DNA of 64,000 nt from positions 5,613,241 through 5,677,240 of the forward strand of contig OX030959.1 in NCBI GenBank assembly GCA_943735955.1, given 5' to 3'. The position numbers were made by a program, and so were the translations under genes. This document shows positions 1 to 11,675 of the stretch, piece by piece (positions within the stretch are counted from its first letter, which is position 1; each line of letters starts with the position of its first letter). This stretch comes from Piscicola geometra (Eukaryota > Annelida > Clitellata > Hirudinida > Piscicolidae). Below the pieces are notes generated by a model. The model did not search any database and was not told the DNA's origin. It saw only the letters and a program-made list of their open reading frames with translations.

Positions 1-3000
1 GGGAAATGTGGTGGTGTGGGGTTTTTAGTGAAGAAGGAATTGAAAGCAGAGGTAGTGAACAAATACCAAGAAGAAGATTTGCTGGTGTTGAGGATGAACG
101 GAGAAACAGGTCTGGTGGTGTGTGTGGTGTATCAAAGATGCGAGGGGGTGGATAAGGCTGCAAATAAAAGAAGAATTTCGTGCATAGCTAGGTTGGCAAG
201 GGAAGCAAAAAAGACAGGAGATAGACTGGTGGTAGGAAGGGATTTCAATGGACATCTTATGGAATTGGATGGGGTAGATAACACAAACGGTTTGATGGTT
301 AAGAAAATGGTCGAAGAAGAAGAGCTGAGCATCTTGAATTGTGAGTGGCCAGAGATGAACATTCCCACTTGGAAATGTGGCAAGAAAAAGTTTGCGTTAG
401 ACTTGGTACTAACAAACGATAAAGGAAAGGAAGAAGTGGTAGAAGGGTGGGTTGGTGAGCTTGGGGATGTAGTGGAAAGTGATCATTGTATGGTGGCGGT
501 AAAGATGAAGTGGCACAAGAATAAAGATCAAAGAAAAAGAAAGATGAAAAAGATCATTAAGGAGGAGAGTTTAGAACTCTGGGGTGGGGAGGTTGAAACA
601 GAAATAAATAAAAACAAAGGGGAGAATATAGAAGAGTTGATTAGAAGAGTAGCAAAAAGATTCGAAGTGGAGAAACCAAGACACCATCACATAGATTGGT
701 GGGATGTGGAGGTGGAAGAAGCCGTGAAGAGAAGGAAGGAATGGAGTAGGGAGCATAGGCGAAGAGAAAAGCAACTTGGAAGAGGAGCAGCAAAGACGAA
801 AGAAGCTTGGGAGCAATACCTCTTTCGAAACCAGATAGCGAGTGAAATGGTTTCGAAGAAAATAGCAGAATGGAATAGAAGAAGAATGGAATGCATGGGA
901 AGAGGGAATGAAAAAAAGAGAAATATGTTCAGAGAGTTGAATAAATTTATGGGGAAAGGGAAAAAATTAATGGAGGTAGAGGATCTGGTGAATGAAGAGG
1001 GTGGTGTTTGGAAAGGAAAAGAGGAGATGGGAGAGTGCATACTCAACACATGGGGAAAGTTTTTAAATACGGAGGGAGAAGCCACGATGAACATCGAAAA
1101 AGAAAGTATCCAAATGGAGGATGAACGAAGCATCAGGAAGAATGAATTTGAACGGGCACTGAAAAAACTTAAACTAGGAAAAGCAGCGGATGAAGAGGGG
1201 GTAACTGGGGAGTTGTTGAAGTCGTTGAAATGTAGAGGAAGAGAAGAGGTGAAAAATTGGTTTAATAAAATATTAGAAGGAGGTGAGGTACTGAAAAGTT
1301 GGAGGTATAGTCGGGTCGTCCTAATTCACAAAGGAGGGGAGAGACGGAAAATTAAGAATTATCGACCGGTAGCAATTAGCAGCATTTTATATAAGCTAAT
1401 GATGATTATTTTGGGAGAACGAGTGGAGAGATGGGCAGAAAGTAATTGTATAATTAATGAAACACAGGGAGGGTTTAGAAGAGGGAGACGGGGGGATGAT
1501 AACCTCTATATGCTAGGACGGGTTGTTGAAATTGCAAAGGCAAGAGGTGAAAGACTATTGGTAGCGGGCTTAGACTTAGGAAAGGCATATGATAGGGTGA
1601 ACAGAGGTAAATTGTTTGAAGTGTTAGAGAAAATGGGAATGGGTGGAAGAATTTTAAGCGTGTTGAGGGAGGTGTATGAAAATAACAAAGTGAGATTTGT
1701 GTTGAGGGACTTGGAGACAGAATGGGTTACGTGAACAAGTGGAGTTAGACAGGGTTGTCCTTTATCTCCAATCCTCTTCAATCTATACAGTAGGGATGTG
1801 GCAGCGGTCCTGGATAACCATCGAGCCGGGGTAGTGATGAAAGTACACAATCAAATGGGTAGGGAAGATAGTAGGAAAGAGTGGAGGTTTGGAGGAATGC
1901 TTTATGCTGACGACATCCTAGTGACGGCGGGAAATGAAGATAATATGAAAATAGTGTTAGAGGATGTACTGAAGGTTTTAGAGGAATATGGAATGAAACT
2001 GAATGAAGAGAAATCTAAAGTTGTGGAACTAGTTGGTAATACAGGTATGGAAGGATGTCAAGAATGGGTAATTAGAGGTAGGACCATAAGAAAATGTGAT
2101 GAGGTAAGGTATTTAGGATTAAAGCTTGAAGGGGGAAAAAAAGGGGGGATTTATCAATTTGGTGAAATGATGAGAAACGTTGGAAGGCTAACCGGCATGG
2201 TAAAATATGGAGTAAAAAGATCGGGAAGTCGTTTTTATCATGGGCAAGGAGGCATGGAAAAGCTTGGTTGTAGGAAAGTTAATGTATGGGGTTGCAGAAG
2301 TTGGTTGGTCAAGCTAAGGAGAGAAAGAAGTTAGAGGTTTTGCAGACTAAGTTTGGGAGATGGATATGGGGGGTAGAGACTAGCGTAAGAAATGTCGTAG
2401 TACATGGTGAAACAGCCTGGAGTACATTCTGGGAAAGAGAGGCTAAGGTCATGACAGACTTTGTGATTAGGACATTAGAGGGGAAAGATATAGTAGGAAG
2501 AGTAGGTAGAGCATGTGTAGAGGAGATAGGTAAAAAATCTAAATGGTGGAGAGATGTAGCCAACTTAGGAAAAAAATTGGATGTGGAGGTTATGAGCAGA
2601 TTGGTACGTGGAGGAAAAGGCGCACGAGCAAGAGTGTTTATGATGGGCGTTTCAGAAAGAGAGGTCGGAGGGATGGGGGAAAGAAAGCTGGTGAAGAGGA
2701 TCCAACAAAAAGGAAGGGAGGAATGGGGGAATAAGATACAGGAAAGTGAAAGATTGAGAAGATACCGTGAGGAGAAGTCAGGAAGCAGGAAGTTGGAAAA
2801 ATATGTAGATGGTTCAGATGGAGCGAAAGTTAGGATGATGTGTAGGGGGGATAGCTTGACGGTAAGAAATAATGAAATTGTGCGCTGAAAGTATGAGAAG
2901 GAGGATAGGAAGTGTGTTTGTGGGGAGGAAGAGAATGAGAGGCACGTTTTGCTGGAGTGTGGGTTGTATGAAGAGTGGAGAGAAGAATGGCTGACGGTTT

Positions 3001-3139
3001 GGAGAAGGGAGTGTGGAAAACAGGACCCGATGGAAGGGGTCCTTGGTTACCAGGAAGAGGATCGGAGGATGGAAGAAGTGGTGCTGAGAAGTGTGGGAGC
3101 AATCTGGAGACAGAGGGAGAGGAGAGAAAGGGGGAGATG
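1..3139 (+). pseudogene. LINE ORF2-like endonuclease/reverse transcriptase, broken by two stops and two frameshifts
   Basis: The frame is already open at base 1 (GGVGFLVKKEL, an endonuclease motif). It continues through VVGRDFNGH, where the usual GDFN motif has an extra Arg, and SDHCMV (the SDH catalytic motif) near 478-495. The reverse transcriptase follows: NYRPVAISS near 1358, LDLGKAYDRV near 1570 (first catalytic Asp), GVRQGCPLSP near 1740, and YADD near 1903-1914 (catalytic Asp pair). TGA stops interrupt at 1732-1734, just before GVRQGC, and at 2886-2888. The frame changes near 2225, where VVFIMGKEAWKSLV reads in the second frame, and again near 2290-2320, where KFGRWIWG reads in the third. 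A CX1CX7HX4C knuckle (CVCGEEENERHVLLEC) lies near 2918-2965, and the final stop is at 3137-3139. The catalytic aspartates survive, so decay is moderate. Confidence 0.92.
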
Positions 3140-3177
3140 AAGAAAAAGATTTGAAGTGTCGAGACAAAGGCACTATA

Positions 3178-3202
3178 AAGACTACTACTACTACTACTAC
3201 TA
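3178..3202 (+). repeat. (ACT)n simple-repeat tail of the LINE
   Basis: About eight ACT units directly follow the LINE 3' untranslated sequence. Short tandem tails are a normal 3' terminus for several non-LTR clades that lack poly(A). It marks the 3' boundary of the element. Confidence 0.8.
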
Positions 3203-3294
3203 TTAAAATCAAAAAATATTATTGAATGATGACAATTTCTGTTTAATAATTAAATCCAAACAAACGAATATTGTAAGTAAGAAATAACTGTTTT

Positions 3295-3640
3295 TAAACA
3301 TGTTCACCAAGAAGGTTGCTGCGACGATCTGCGTAGATTTGCCCTGCAGAACTAAATAGTTGCTCGCTAGCCACACTTGTATTTTCGAGCAGCAGGCTCA
3401 AGACATGAATATTGACTGCAATGCCAATACGCAAAAATATTAGATGTTCAGTTGATTCTAGCCTCTTTAAGATACGCCTGCATTTATTTTTGAATTAATG
3501 AATGGGAGCGAAATCTTCTTGGGCTTTCGATTCAAATACACTGTTTTTCTCAGCAAGGATATCTAGAATTCTAAATGCTTGTACATGTCATTCGAACAAT
3601 TAGTCTAATGACGCCCATAAATGAATCAACCACGATATCT
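3295..3640 (-). pseudogene. hAT-family transposase C-terminal remnant
   Basis: On the minus strand the frame ending at 3295 reads ENTSVASEQLFSSAG, then QIYADRRSNLLGEHV and a stop. This is the hallmark hAT dimerisation-domain C-terminus (consensus SVASEQLFSSAG..RRSNL). Upstream the fragments QAYLKEARIN and NIFAYWHC fit the preceding hAT segment that usually contains a conserved W. The frame is interrupted by at least one stop near 3440-3460, and the catalytic DDE part is not recognisable. Only the end of a dead transposase remains, next to the hAT-type non-autonomous element at 3643-3925. Confidence 0.85.
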
Positions 3641-3642
3641 AA

Positions 3643-3925
3643 TAGAGATGAGAATCGAACCCAAATTTAATAGTTCGAGTTTGATTGAAAATACAGATAT
3701 ATAAGATAAACTACATAAATAAATAAAAATTTCGGTTTTTCGGTAAATATGAGAACCATTTCGCCCGAAACCGAAATTGAGCCGAAATTAAAAAATTATT
3801 ATTGGCCGAAACCGAAAAATTCCCGAAATTGGAAATTTTGATTCGGCCGAAATCGAAAAATTGGCGAAACTAAGAATATTAACAATTTCGGCGCCGAAAC
3901 CGAACCGAATTTTGGTCGGTCTCTA
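3643..3925. mobile_element. hAT-type non-autonomous element (MITE) with CCGAAA subterminal repeats
   Basis: This segment of about 280 bp starts TAGAGATGAGAATC and ends GGTCGGTCTCTA, giving a short imperfect terminal inverted repeat (TAGAGA). The interior is packed with variants of CCGAAA and CGGCCGAAA on both strands. Such subterminal motif arrays are typical of hAT elements. A 9-bp direct repeat, TCTAATAGA, is present at both ends (3638-3646 and 3922-3930), in the range of the 8-bp hAT target duplication. It overlaps the TIR, so the exact boundary is uncertain. Confidence 0.7.
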
Positions 3926-3954
3926 ATAGATAGATAGAAATTCAATAATATTAT

Positions 3955-4145
3955 GACTTATATGGTGAGCGGTTTGGATCAGATCAGCAACTGAAAGGTA
4001 ACCAGTTTAAATTTATGTTTGAGGCAACCGTGAGCTATACTTTGTGTATATGATTCAGTATTTTACCACGTAGTTATGGATAGATATGTACGGCGTGCGA
4101 TTGCTGCTTCCTTTTAATTGCCCGGGTGCTTTATAGAAATACATT
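3955..4145 (+). mobile_element. tRNA-like SINE copy, family S-B (diverged)
   Basis: The segment aligns by eye with the reverse complement of 51555-51712. Both share a block around AAAGGTA(A/G)CCAGTTT, then AACCGTGAGCTAT and GTGTATATGAT, and end in an ATT-rich tail after a T(T/A)TA(A/G)A motif. The B-box-like part (CCAGTTTAAAT) has decayed. It lies between two fragments of CCGAAA-rich hAT-type sequence, so it may have inserted among them. Confidence 0.6.
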
Positions 4146-4149
4146 ATTT

Positions 4150-4280
4150 TTATTATTTTTATTGTTGGTAAGAACCGACCAAAAATTATCTTTTCGATTC
4201 GGCCGAAACCGATACTTGAGCCCAAAACTTAATTTTAATTTCGGCTGGAACCGAATTTGTGCTCAAACCGAAATCACACT
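4150..4280 (-). mobile_element. Fragment of the CCGAAA-rich hAT-type element, opposite orientation
   Basis: The segment begins AGAACCGACCAAAA, matching the reverse complement of the right end of the 3643-3925 element. It then carries further CGGCCGAAACCGA units and fades out near 4280. No second terminus is visible. Confidence 0.6.
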
Positions 4281-4439
4281 TTTAGACAAATATGAAATTA
4301 AGCTGAGTTTTTCAACAAAAAGCTTTCAAATTAAAAACAAAGAAATTTTAATTAAACGATTACAACGTCATTATGATTAAATCTAAAAAAACGTCTAACT
4401 CAAGCCAAAAATTAAAGTTTTTAACTATAGACTTAGGAT

Positions 4440-4920
4440 TATTGAGACTAATATTATAAAGCTATTGAAATCGATGACATTCACAACTTTGAGATAGAAA
4501 AGCAGTGTGGTAAGGTGGACCATAAACTGAAGAAACTGGGCAATTGAATGCAGTAGATCCATCATCCTACAAAAGAACCAGCAGCCTCCAGATTATCAGA
4601 TACTGTTTTTCGGAGGCTTCGAGGCAGCGGCTTAAGCAAAAAATTAGTTAAAACTCAACTAAAGAAAGGGCAAAAATCTGAAAAAAGCTGGCTCATAGAA
4701 GGAAGCAAAAAAGTCTTGAGTTTTTATGCATGTTGAAACCAAAAATTATCCTTTTCACTGAAAATGAATAAGTTTGTGAAAAATTTTCAGATGAAAATAT
4801 TAACCAAGATTAATTGAAATATAAAAAATTGCAAAAAACTTTAGAAAAGTTAAAAAAATGTGTTTTTTTTCAATCGCTGGTGTGGAGAGTAGTTATGTGT
4901 GCGAAAAAAATGTAACATAG
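4440..4920 (+). repeat. Repeat R1, partial copy (3' part only)
   Basis: This is a 5'-truncated copy of a repeat also found at 40400-41725, 51408-52690 and 56011-57210, all in the same orientation. It shares the peptide-coding block around AIEIDDIHN (4461-4487), the CTGTTTTTCGGAGGC stretch, the A-rich AAAGCTGGCTCATAGAAGGAAGC stretch and the GTGTGGAGAG end. The frame 4540-4640 reads KRTSSLQIIRYCFSEASRQR and then a stop. I do not recognise the parent sequence. Its importance is that this copy preserves the empty site for the nested LINE insertion at 41303-41360. Confidence 0.75.
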
Positions 4921-7070
4921 AATTTAATCATTTCACTTATTAAAAAATGTTTGTAATTTAATTTATAAAAAATTGAAATATTATAAATTATTGAAATATA
5001 ATACATGAAAATATTAAAAGTTTTTGCCTAATGAAATGAACGAATACTGACATAACCGAAATGGTGTATGGAATAAAAACATTTCACAATTTCGTATTGA
5101 ATATTTTAAAAAATCTTTGAATATTTCATTAGAGTATTTATATTGCCTTTTTTCGAATAAATAAAAACGATAATTGCTGATTATATTAAATTTCTTAGTA
5201 TTTCATTTTATTTTATGTACATAAAAAATCTAAGTCTAGCATTCATACGGAATAAGTATTTTGATAAAAATTCTCGATTTAAAACGCAAAAAGTTAAGAC
5301 CTAATTAATAAATAACAAGCAAAGTGGACATTATATCGAATTCTGTAAAAAAATCGTTTTAAATGGTTTTACACTTAATGATAAACAAGGCGAACACGGT
5401 ATTCATAAAACCAATTTATATAATTAAATTTATATTATATTTTTAATTTTTTTTATTTCATGTCTATTTCAATTAAATTATGATATATGTTGATAGGAAT
5501 AAGTTTGTAAATATTTCACACTTAATTAAATTATCTTAATTCTGAATTAGAGCAGTTGTTTATATAAAGTAACGTAATTTTATCATACAAAAATTTTTTC
5601 GTCACAAAAAAAAATAAAATTTGTTTAACAATTACTAGACTATTAATATTGTATAATGTTTAGTATCATCATATATTATTAATTAAAACATTTAATTCAT
5701 ATTATGTAAAGAGAGTAAAATCTGTAAAAATGTAAAGTTTTAGAACACTTATTTCGGGAATCAGTTTCAATCCCTTTTAAATTGCTATATGTATATTGGG
5801 TTGAAATTATGGCGTTTAAAAGTTAACGACGAATTGATGAATTTATTTTTTAAAAGAGAAAATTTCAAAATGCCAAAGTAAATAGAAAAATAAGTTCAAA
5901 AACTATCATTTGCAATAACTTTTGAAATTATTTTAAACATTCAAATTTTTTAAAGACTTTTTGTTTTAATATTTAATATTTGGGTTGGTTTGAAAATATT
6001 TCAAATTACCATGCTTTTTTTTAAATAAATAAATGTAGACTAAACTTCGGAAAATTCTAAATTGATGAATATAATAATTTTTAGCTTATTAGTGGATTTT
6101 CAGTACAATCAAACCAGTCATAAAAATACTGAAAATCACTTACTATTATTAATATTATTTTTAGCCATAGGTATTCCAGAGCTAACCTAAAAAAAGTATA
6201 TTTAGTTTCTGAAAACGTTCGATTAATTTTTTTGGAAGTTTAAGATAAATTATTAATTTTAAAAAGAAAGTATTCATAAAAATCGTACTAAACATAAAAA
6301 CGTTATTCTTATTTGAAATTTTAATATCCTTCAGTTTTAGAACTTATCAATATATAATTTCAGATAAATTTAATCGTTTTTACAAAATAATTTTCAAATA
6401 TACATGAAAAACTCAATTTCTGATAATCATATTTTAGTCCCTAGACTTTGATTTTGTCTTTTAAAATGTGTATACAATTTTTATTTTAAGATTTTTTTCA
6501 CATTTTCAAGTCCGTTTGTTTCAAATATATTTTCATCTTAATTTCTATTTCCTTCTAGAGTCGAGCTTTAGAATATATTCAATTTAATAATTTTTTCAGG
6601 GTAAAATTTTTTTTTCAAATTTTGATAATGTTTTATAATAACCTTAAATATGGTCTCATTACTTTAAACATTGGAACATTGGAAAAAAGATATATAAACA
6701 AATATAAAGTTTAATCAAGTTAGGTGCTAAATAAATTGTTAAAACGACTTGGATTTGTAAAATTTAATAAGGGCTAGTCTTATGTCCAATAGCAACCAAA
6801 ATGCATCTTAATCAATCAACTAATGGAAATCAGTCAAATTTTTACCTATAATAGAATAGAGATAATCATTTTTTTCAATATACTATGTATATAAAAAGAT
6901 TTTTAGTTTTCAAATATTATTTAATTTTCAAAACATACAAAATATATTAAGACTATCATCACATGATTTGTTTACAAATCAATATCTTTTGTTTTAAAAC
7001 CCTATATAGGAAAAACTGAATTGTCTAGGTTCGTCATTAATAATTGCCATAAAAAAAATTATATGTCGTT
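4921..7070. other. AT-rich intergenic DNA, nothing recognised
   Basis: The stretch is uniformly AT-rich, with frequent stops in all frames, T and A runs, and no transposon hallmark or GC-richer island that I can see. Confidence 0.6.
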
Positions 7071-7700
7071 TGCTTCACCTTCAAACACAAATAGCGGGCT
7101 ACTTATGTGCCGCATTAACAATTAAAATCGAAATGCCAAAGAGCAATTATGCATTTTGTTCTTATTTCAGTCATTGAATTCACAAATATGTCATTTTTAT
7201 TAATCGATTTTCACTTTTTGTATCAACCTCTCCTGGTCATAAAGTTTCAAATACTTTTTTTAAAATTTTAAATAAAATCTTTATATTTGTACACTTAAAG
7301 ATTACAATCATAAAATAATATTAAACTTACATTTTCTATGTTCCATTATTTAATATGAATTTAACTGAAACCGACTAAGTTGTCTTAGATGATATTTCAC
7401 GAGTTCATATTCAGTATCCGTGGTCGAATAAAAATACAAAAATGTTACTTACACAAACCCTAAATCACAATCAAGACCGCTGCCCTCCTATTATCACCAA
7501 TCCATATTCCGTATCATCATCAGTAGCATCAGCAACCAATTTGATTATCCCTCCACCTTCAAGTCCATTCATCTGGACCATGTAATTAGATCATTTTCTA
7601 GCGCTGCATTAATCTCGCTTTTTTCGAGCCCATTCCTCAATCCCCCGCACCACACACAATGCCCTGCAAAGTAATTTTGTATGCACAGTCAATCAACTTG
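7070..7700. other. GC-richer islands in AT-rich DNA (7075-7190 and 7440-7680)
   Basis: Two patches stand out from the background. In the second, a 47-codon frame runs 7442-7585 on the plus strand (start MLLTQTLNHNQDRC, then Ser/Pro-rich). On the minus strand an overlapping 35-codon frame is open too. Neither has a recognisable domain, and both strands being open is expected when GC rises. These patches may be cis-regulatory elements or unrecognised exons. I cannot decide from sequence alone. Confidence 0.3.
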
Positions 7701-8449
7701 CTTTAAAATATTAAGTTATATACTTTTGTTTTTGCCACATTTCAAAATGGAAAACTGAATGAGAACTTTATAGAGAATTTGGAATCTATCAAATTAAGGT
7801 TTTTGAGTTTGGAAATAATATTTATTTCACTTTTTTTCTAACCAGCAAATACGAATAACATTCAGAAAAATAGAAATTCTTGTAAAGAAATAAATGCTTT
7901 TTCAACCATCAATGTAATTCTACACTGATTTCATTATTTATTAATATATTAGTAGGTTTGTTATTTTTTCTAATCACTATCATTTTTATCTTTTTTCAAT
8001 GTTCGTTTAATTTTTGTCATTTGCAATTCAATCTTCAATTTCTGCTTCCTGGATTGAATAAAATAAATAAATTTTGTTTACTATTCATTTTATCAATTTT
8101 TATCGTAAAAAACGAAAAAAAGTCTTGGAGAAAAATAATTTTTGTACAAATTCATATGCAATATTTCAAAAGAGGTTTCCATCCGATAATGCCGCTTCCA
8201 ACGTCCATTCACCAGTGACGAGTCTCATATCTTTTTTGTGTGCTACCATATGTAACTTTTCGAAGTAAATTACTTTTTAAGGTTATAAATCATATGATCA
8301 AACAAATTAATAAAAAAACCGTAAAAACATTTATTCAAAAAAGTAGTTAAATACAAAAATTAAAAGAAATACTCAATTGAAAAGTTTATGATTTCTTATA
8401 TATAATTTCATACATTTTTCTGAAAATGTATTACTTCAAAACATATTTT
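7701..8449. other. AT-rich intergenic DNA, nothing recognised
   Basis: A short open frame at 7958-8218 has the F/I/L/K composition expected from translated AT-rich DNA, and I do not regard it as a gene. Confidence 0.6.
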
Positions 8450-8585
8450 CAGCGTCTCTCACGCGTCACATCAACTCAATCACTCACTCTCGCGCCCGAA
8501 GCCTACGTCATCAGCACACGTGATCAATGCATTATCGGCATGCCGTGTGACTGCGATACACTTGTTGTGAGGAAGTAGGCGGCTT
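8450..8585. promoter_or_regulatory. Isolated CpG-rich, GC-rich island (candidate conserved or regulatory element)
   Basis: About 130 bp of near-balanced base composition in an AT desert carry roughly ten CpG dinucleotides. It includes a CRE-like core (TACGTCATCAG), an E-box (CACGTG within ACACGTGATCAATG) and a perfect 10-bp palindrome, CGGCATGCCG. A pyrimidine-rich stretch ending TTTTCAG precedes it, and the frame RLSRVTSTQSLTLAPEAYV is open for about 42 codons, ending near a possible GTGAGG donor. An exon is therefore an alternative. All three plus frames are largely open, so the coding evidence is weak. Confidence 0.3.
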
Positions 8586-10684
8586 TTTTAATTTTTTTAT
8601 TCCTTTTTTTTCAAATAATTTATAAATATATCTTTACATATATAAAAAAACATAAATTACCTATTTGAAAATAAAAAACGTCTTATTTCAAGATTTAATT
8701 AAAAGAAAAGGAATATGCAGTTTAATAATTTTAATAACTTTATTTTTAACGTAAAGAGTTCGTACTAATTCCATGAAACCATATGTTAAGATTATAAAAT
8801 AATTTTTTTAATTATTTAATTTTAGATTTTAAATATATAATTAAATATGTTAGATTAAATTAGAAAATATAAGTTATGGAATAATATAATGTAAATGTAA
8901 CAGCATTTTTTCAAACTTCACATACATATCAATTATTTAGTGTTAAAGGTTAAAAGTTTTAACTTAAAACATGAGTGATTGGAATAGTAACTGTTGAGGA
9001 ACTATAATTTGTTCCAATATTACTAAGGTGTATTTCAATTTTCAGTTTTTATTTGATTAATCAGTTTAAATAATTGAAAGAAAATATCTGAAGTCAATCT
9101 AGAAGCATACATAATTTAGAATTACAAATGGTTTTCAATTAAATAGCATTAAATTGGCTCTGAAATAAAATTTCATAAAGAGACAATAGAATAAAAATTA
9201 AAAGGTAAAAATAAGTTGGAATTAGGTTCAAACTTATTTTATTTAACTTCAAAACATTTTTCAAATTGCTTTTTAATACCCGATAAAGTATACAATTTAT
9301 TAAAATATTTTTTACATTGTTTTTTATATCTGAATTTACATAACTTGGAAGAAAATCATAAAAGCGTAATGAAAAACTTTTTCGAAATACAAAAAAGCGA
9401 AAATGAAATAAGTAGCAGGAATGAGAAGACAAGAAATTAATCCGCTGCAATCCTTGGCACATGCTGTGAGAGTGCCGCGTGAGTCTAAGAAATGCTTTTA
9501 CTATTAATTATACTTCAAATCATTTGTTAAATTTTTTTTAGTTAAGCAGCTCTATTGGGTTGGAGTCGTTTCATTGAATTAACAATACTTCATCTTTAAG
9601 ATAAATGTTAGTGTCTTTAATTAAAGAAAATATATTTTAAAATAATAAAAAAATGTTTTTCATAATGTTTTTTTTCCAATAAATAAATTAGTTTCAAAAT
9701 AGACAAAAATTTTGATTATAAAACTTTAAAATATATTGACAAAAAATTATAAAGTGATATATAATTTGAAGTGTCTGAAGTGTTTTGTGATTTGTGTTGG
9801 CGCTTGAGTTTTCCATTACGTAGATCTTACCCTTTTAATCCTAGCTTCAATATTAACAAATGAATTTTTTAGAATTTTTAACAAATTTTTATTAAAAGTA
9901 ATTTTACTTAATTCTAATTTGTAAAAAAAAATTTATATTGTTTTTTTATTTGATATTTGAAGGTATTTTACAACACATTTATGATACATTCAATATTTTT
10001 TTAACTTATTTAATAGTAATAAAAAAATATTTTTTGGAGAAGGGTAAATTTTTGAATAAATATCATTCCATAATGATTACATTGATCAATTTGAATAATT
10101 GTATTTTCATGTGTAATCAAGATAATATTTATTAATAATTATATTTTCTTAGTCTGAATTACTGAGTAAAGTAAATCTATTAACACTTTTTTTCTCAATT
10201 ATTTTAACCTAGAACTGAATGAGTTATTTTTTTAAAATAATATATTTTGATATTATATTATTCATAAATTATTTAACTATATTTTTTCGTATTTTGCCAG
10301 TTTTATATTTTATATAATTGCTTTTTATAAATTTTTCCATTATACATTTTTCATGGTTGTTTAGCCGTCTAGTTCAAGCCCTTCATCGTTCCAGATATTA
10401 ATAATTTTTATCGACTTGGATGATAATTGTTTCACAAAAAATTTTAATTGTAAAATTTTCAAGAATTAAATAGTAAAAACATTTTTTATTTATCAGAGAA
10501 GTAATTTGTCAATTTTATATAAACTATTTTCTGTCTATTTTATCTTAAACATCCATTTGTTGAATCAAATTTAGGTTATAAATCTTAAAAAATATGTAGA
10601 TTTTAGAAATAACTAAACCTCTTCGAATAAAACCTGCAAAAAAGAAAAAAATTAAAATATCTTAATAAGGAAAAAGATAATGTT
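8586..10684. other. AT-rich intergenic DNA, nothing recognised
   Basis: No islands, repeats or plausible frames were seen apart from short chance ORFs of AT-type amino-acid composition, such as 9938-10135. Confidence 0.6.
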
Positions 10685-10960
10685 TTATATTTAACCACGC
10701 CCTGTAAATTAAAAGCTGTGGAATACTAGGAGCCTAAGTCATAGGGCTGAGAAATCAATGACTGTCAGAGTATAGGAATAGAGACAAATAGGCTGTAATA
10801 AAAGAAAGGGAACTTTACATGTGCGCTCAAATCAATATAATATATATGTGCTGTGTTCGCTAGAGCTCCAAAAAGAACTGCGAGCCTTAATGGGGCGGAA
10901 GATGAAAAGCACGATTGGGTTTGTTTGCTGATGGACGATAAATTGAGGGGGAAAAATCTA
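10685..10960. other. GC-richer island
   Basis: The island contains TTAATGGGGCGG and GCTCGCAG-type sequence. On the minus strand a frame is open for more than 60 codons but has no start codon and no recognisable motif. It is a candidate conserved noncoding element, or a fragment of an unrecognised repeat. The minus strand has several acceptor-like pyrimidine tracts ending in AG, with no clear exon. Confidence 0.25.
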
Positions 10961-11319
10961 TGAAAGCAATGATTAGTTTGAATTTAATATGAAAAATAAA
11001 ATTTTGTCGCATAGATAAAAACACCAAAAAAATTAATTTTTCTTGATACTTTATTTATTGCTTAGTGGATAATAGCAATTATAATCATTTTATATTAAAA
11101 AATAAAAGCTTTAAAAAATTTAAACAGTATTTCAAAGATATTAAAAATGAGAAAATCCAATGCCTTTAGAAGGATGATGATGGATGTAGTTTTTTTTTCA
11201 ATTAACTTGAAAGCACATTTCGTCAAATTATAAAGCGCTTTACATGTTATATAAAAGTTTGAATACTTTTTATAAAACATATATATTTAACTCTATTTGG
11301 TAAACCTCAATAATTAAAA
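10961..11319. other. AT-rich intergenic DNA, nothing recognised
   Basis: No gene, repeat or structured motif was seen in this short stretch. Confidence 0.5.
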
Positions 11320-11675
11320 TAAATACCCATCAACCTCACCCGCACCCCCCTAATCATCATAATCGTAACTGCATCACTATTATCATTAATACAGCATCTT
11401 TATAATCACTACAGCCCCATCACCCATATTATTTATACTATAACTTCATCTTCACAACATCATAAAAATTTCCTGGAAAACATCATAATCATGTATCTGA
11501 ATTCTCTTGGCACTGGTGTTGAGGGTGTGATCAGACATGCAGAAGAGAACCTTGAAAAGACAGGAATTGTTGTTTGTGACTCGTTTCGTCTTTGCTGTTA
11601 CATCTCTATTAGTTTGCCATGGTCATCCCTAAACATTAGAAAAATGACTACCAGTCAAATTCCGTTGAATTAATC
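11320..11675 (+). other. GC-richer island with C/A-biased strand and a short open frame
   Basis: 11325-11480 is a C/A-rich, ATC/CAT-biased stretch resembling a decayed trinucleotide repeat. It leads into a 60-codon frame at 11491-11673, starting MYLNSLGTGVEGVIRHAEEN. The first 30 residues have a protein-like composition (Gly, Val, Glu, Arg, His) that is unusual for this DNA. The opposite strand is also open for more than 50 codons. No domain is recognised, and I would not annotate a gene without transcript support. Confidence 0.25.

Larger units (their letters stand above)
1..3203 (+). mobile_element. Non-LTR retrotransposon (LINE), cut by the left window edge, dead copy
   Basis: The element enters at base 1 already inside the endonuclease domain and ends at about 3203 in a short (ACT)n run (3178-3202) followed by AT-rich host DNA. 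In order it carries a partial apurinic-type endonuclease, a reverse transcriptase and a C-terminal zinc knuckle, which is the usual layout of autonomous LINEs. Its sense strand is strikingly rich in A and G and poor in C, and much less AT-rich than the host sequence around it. In-frame stops and frameshifts make it non-functional. I do not assign a clade. The 5' end lies outside the window. Confidence 0.93.

Noticed and set aside
25..1133. Minus-strand open frames across 25-1133 and 2309-3212
   Set aside because: They are shadows of the purine-rich LINE coding strand, with Ser/Phe/Leu-rich translations and no motifs.
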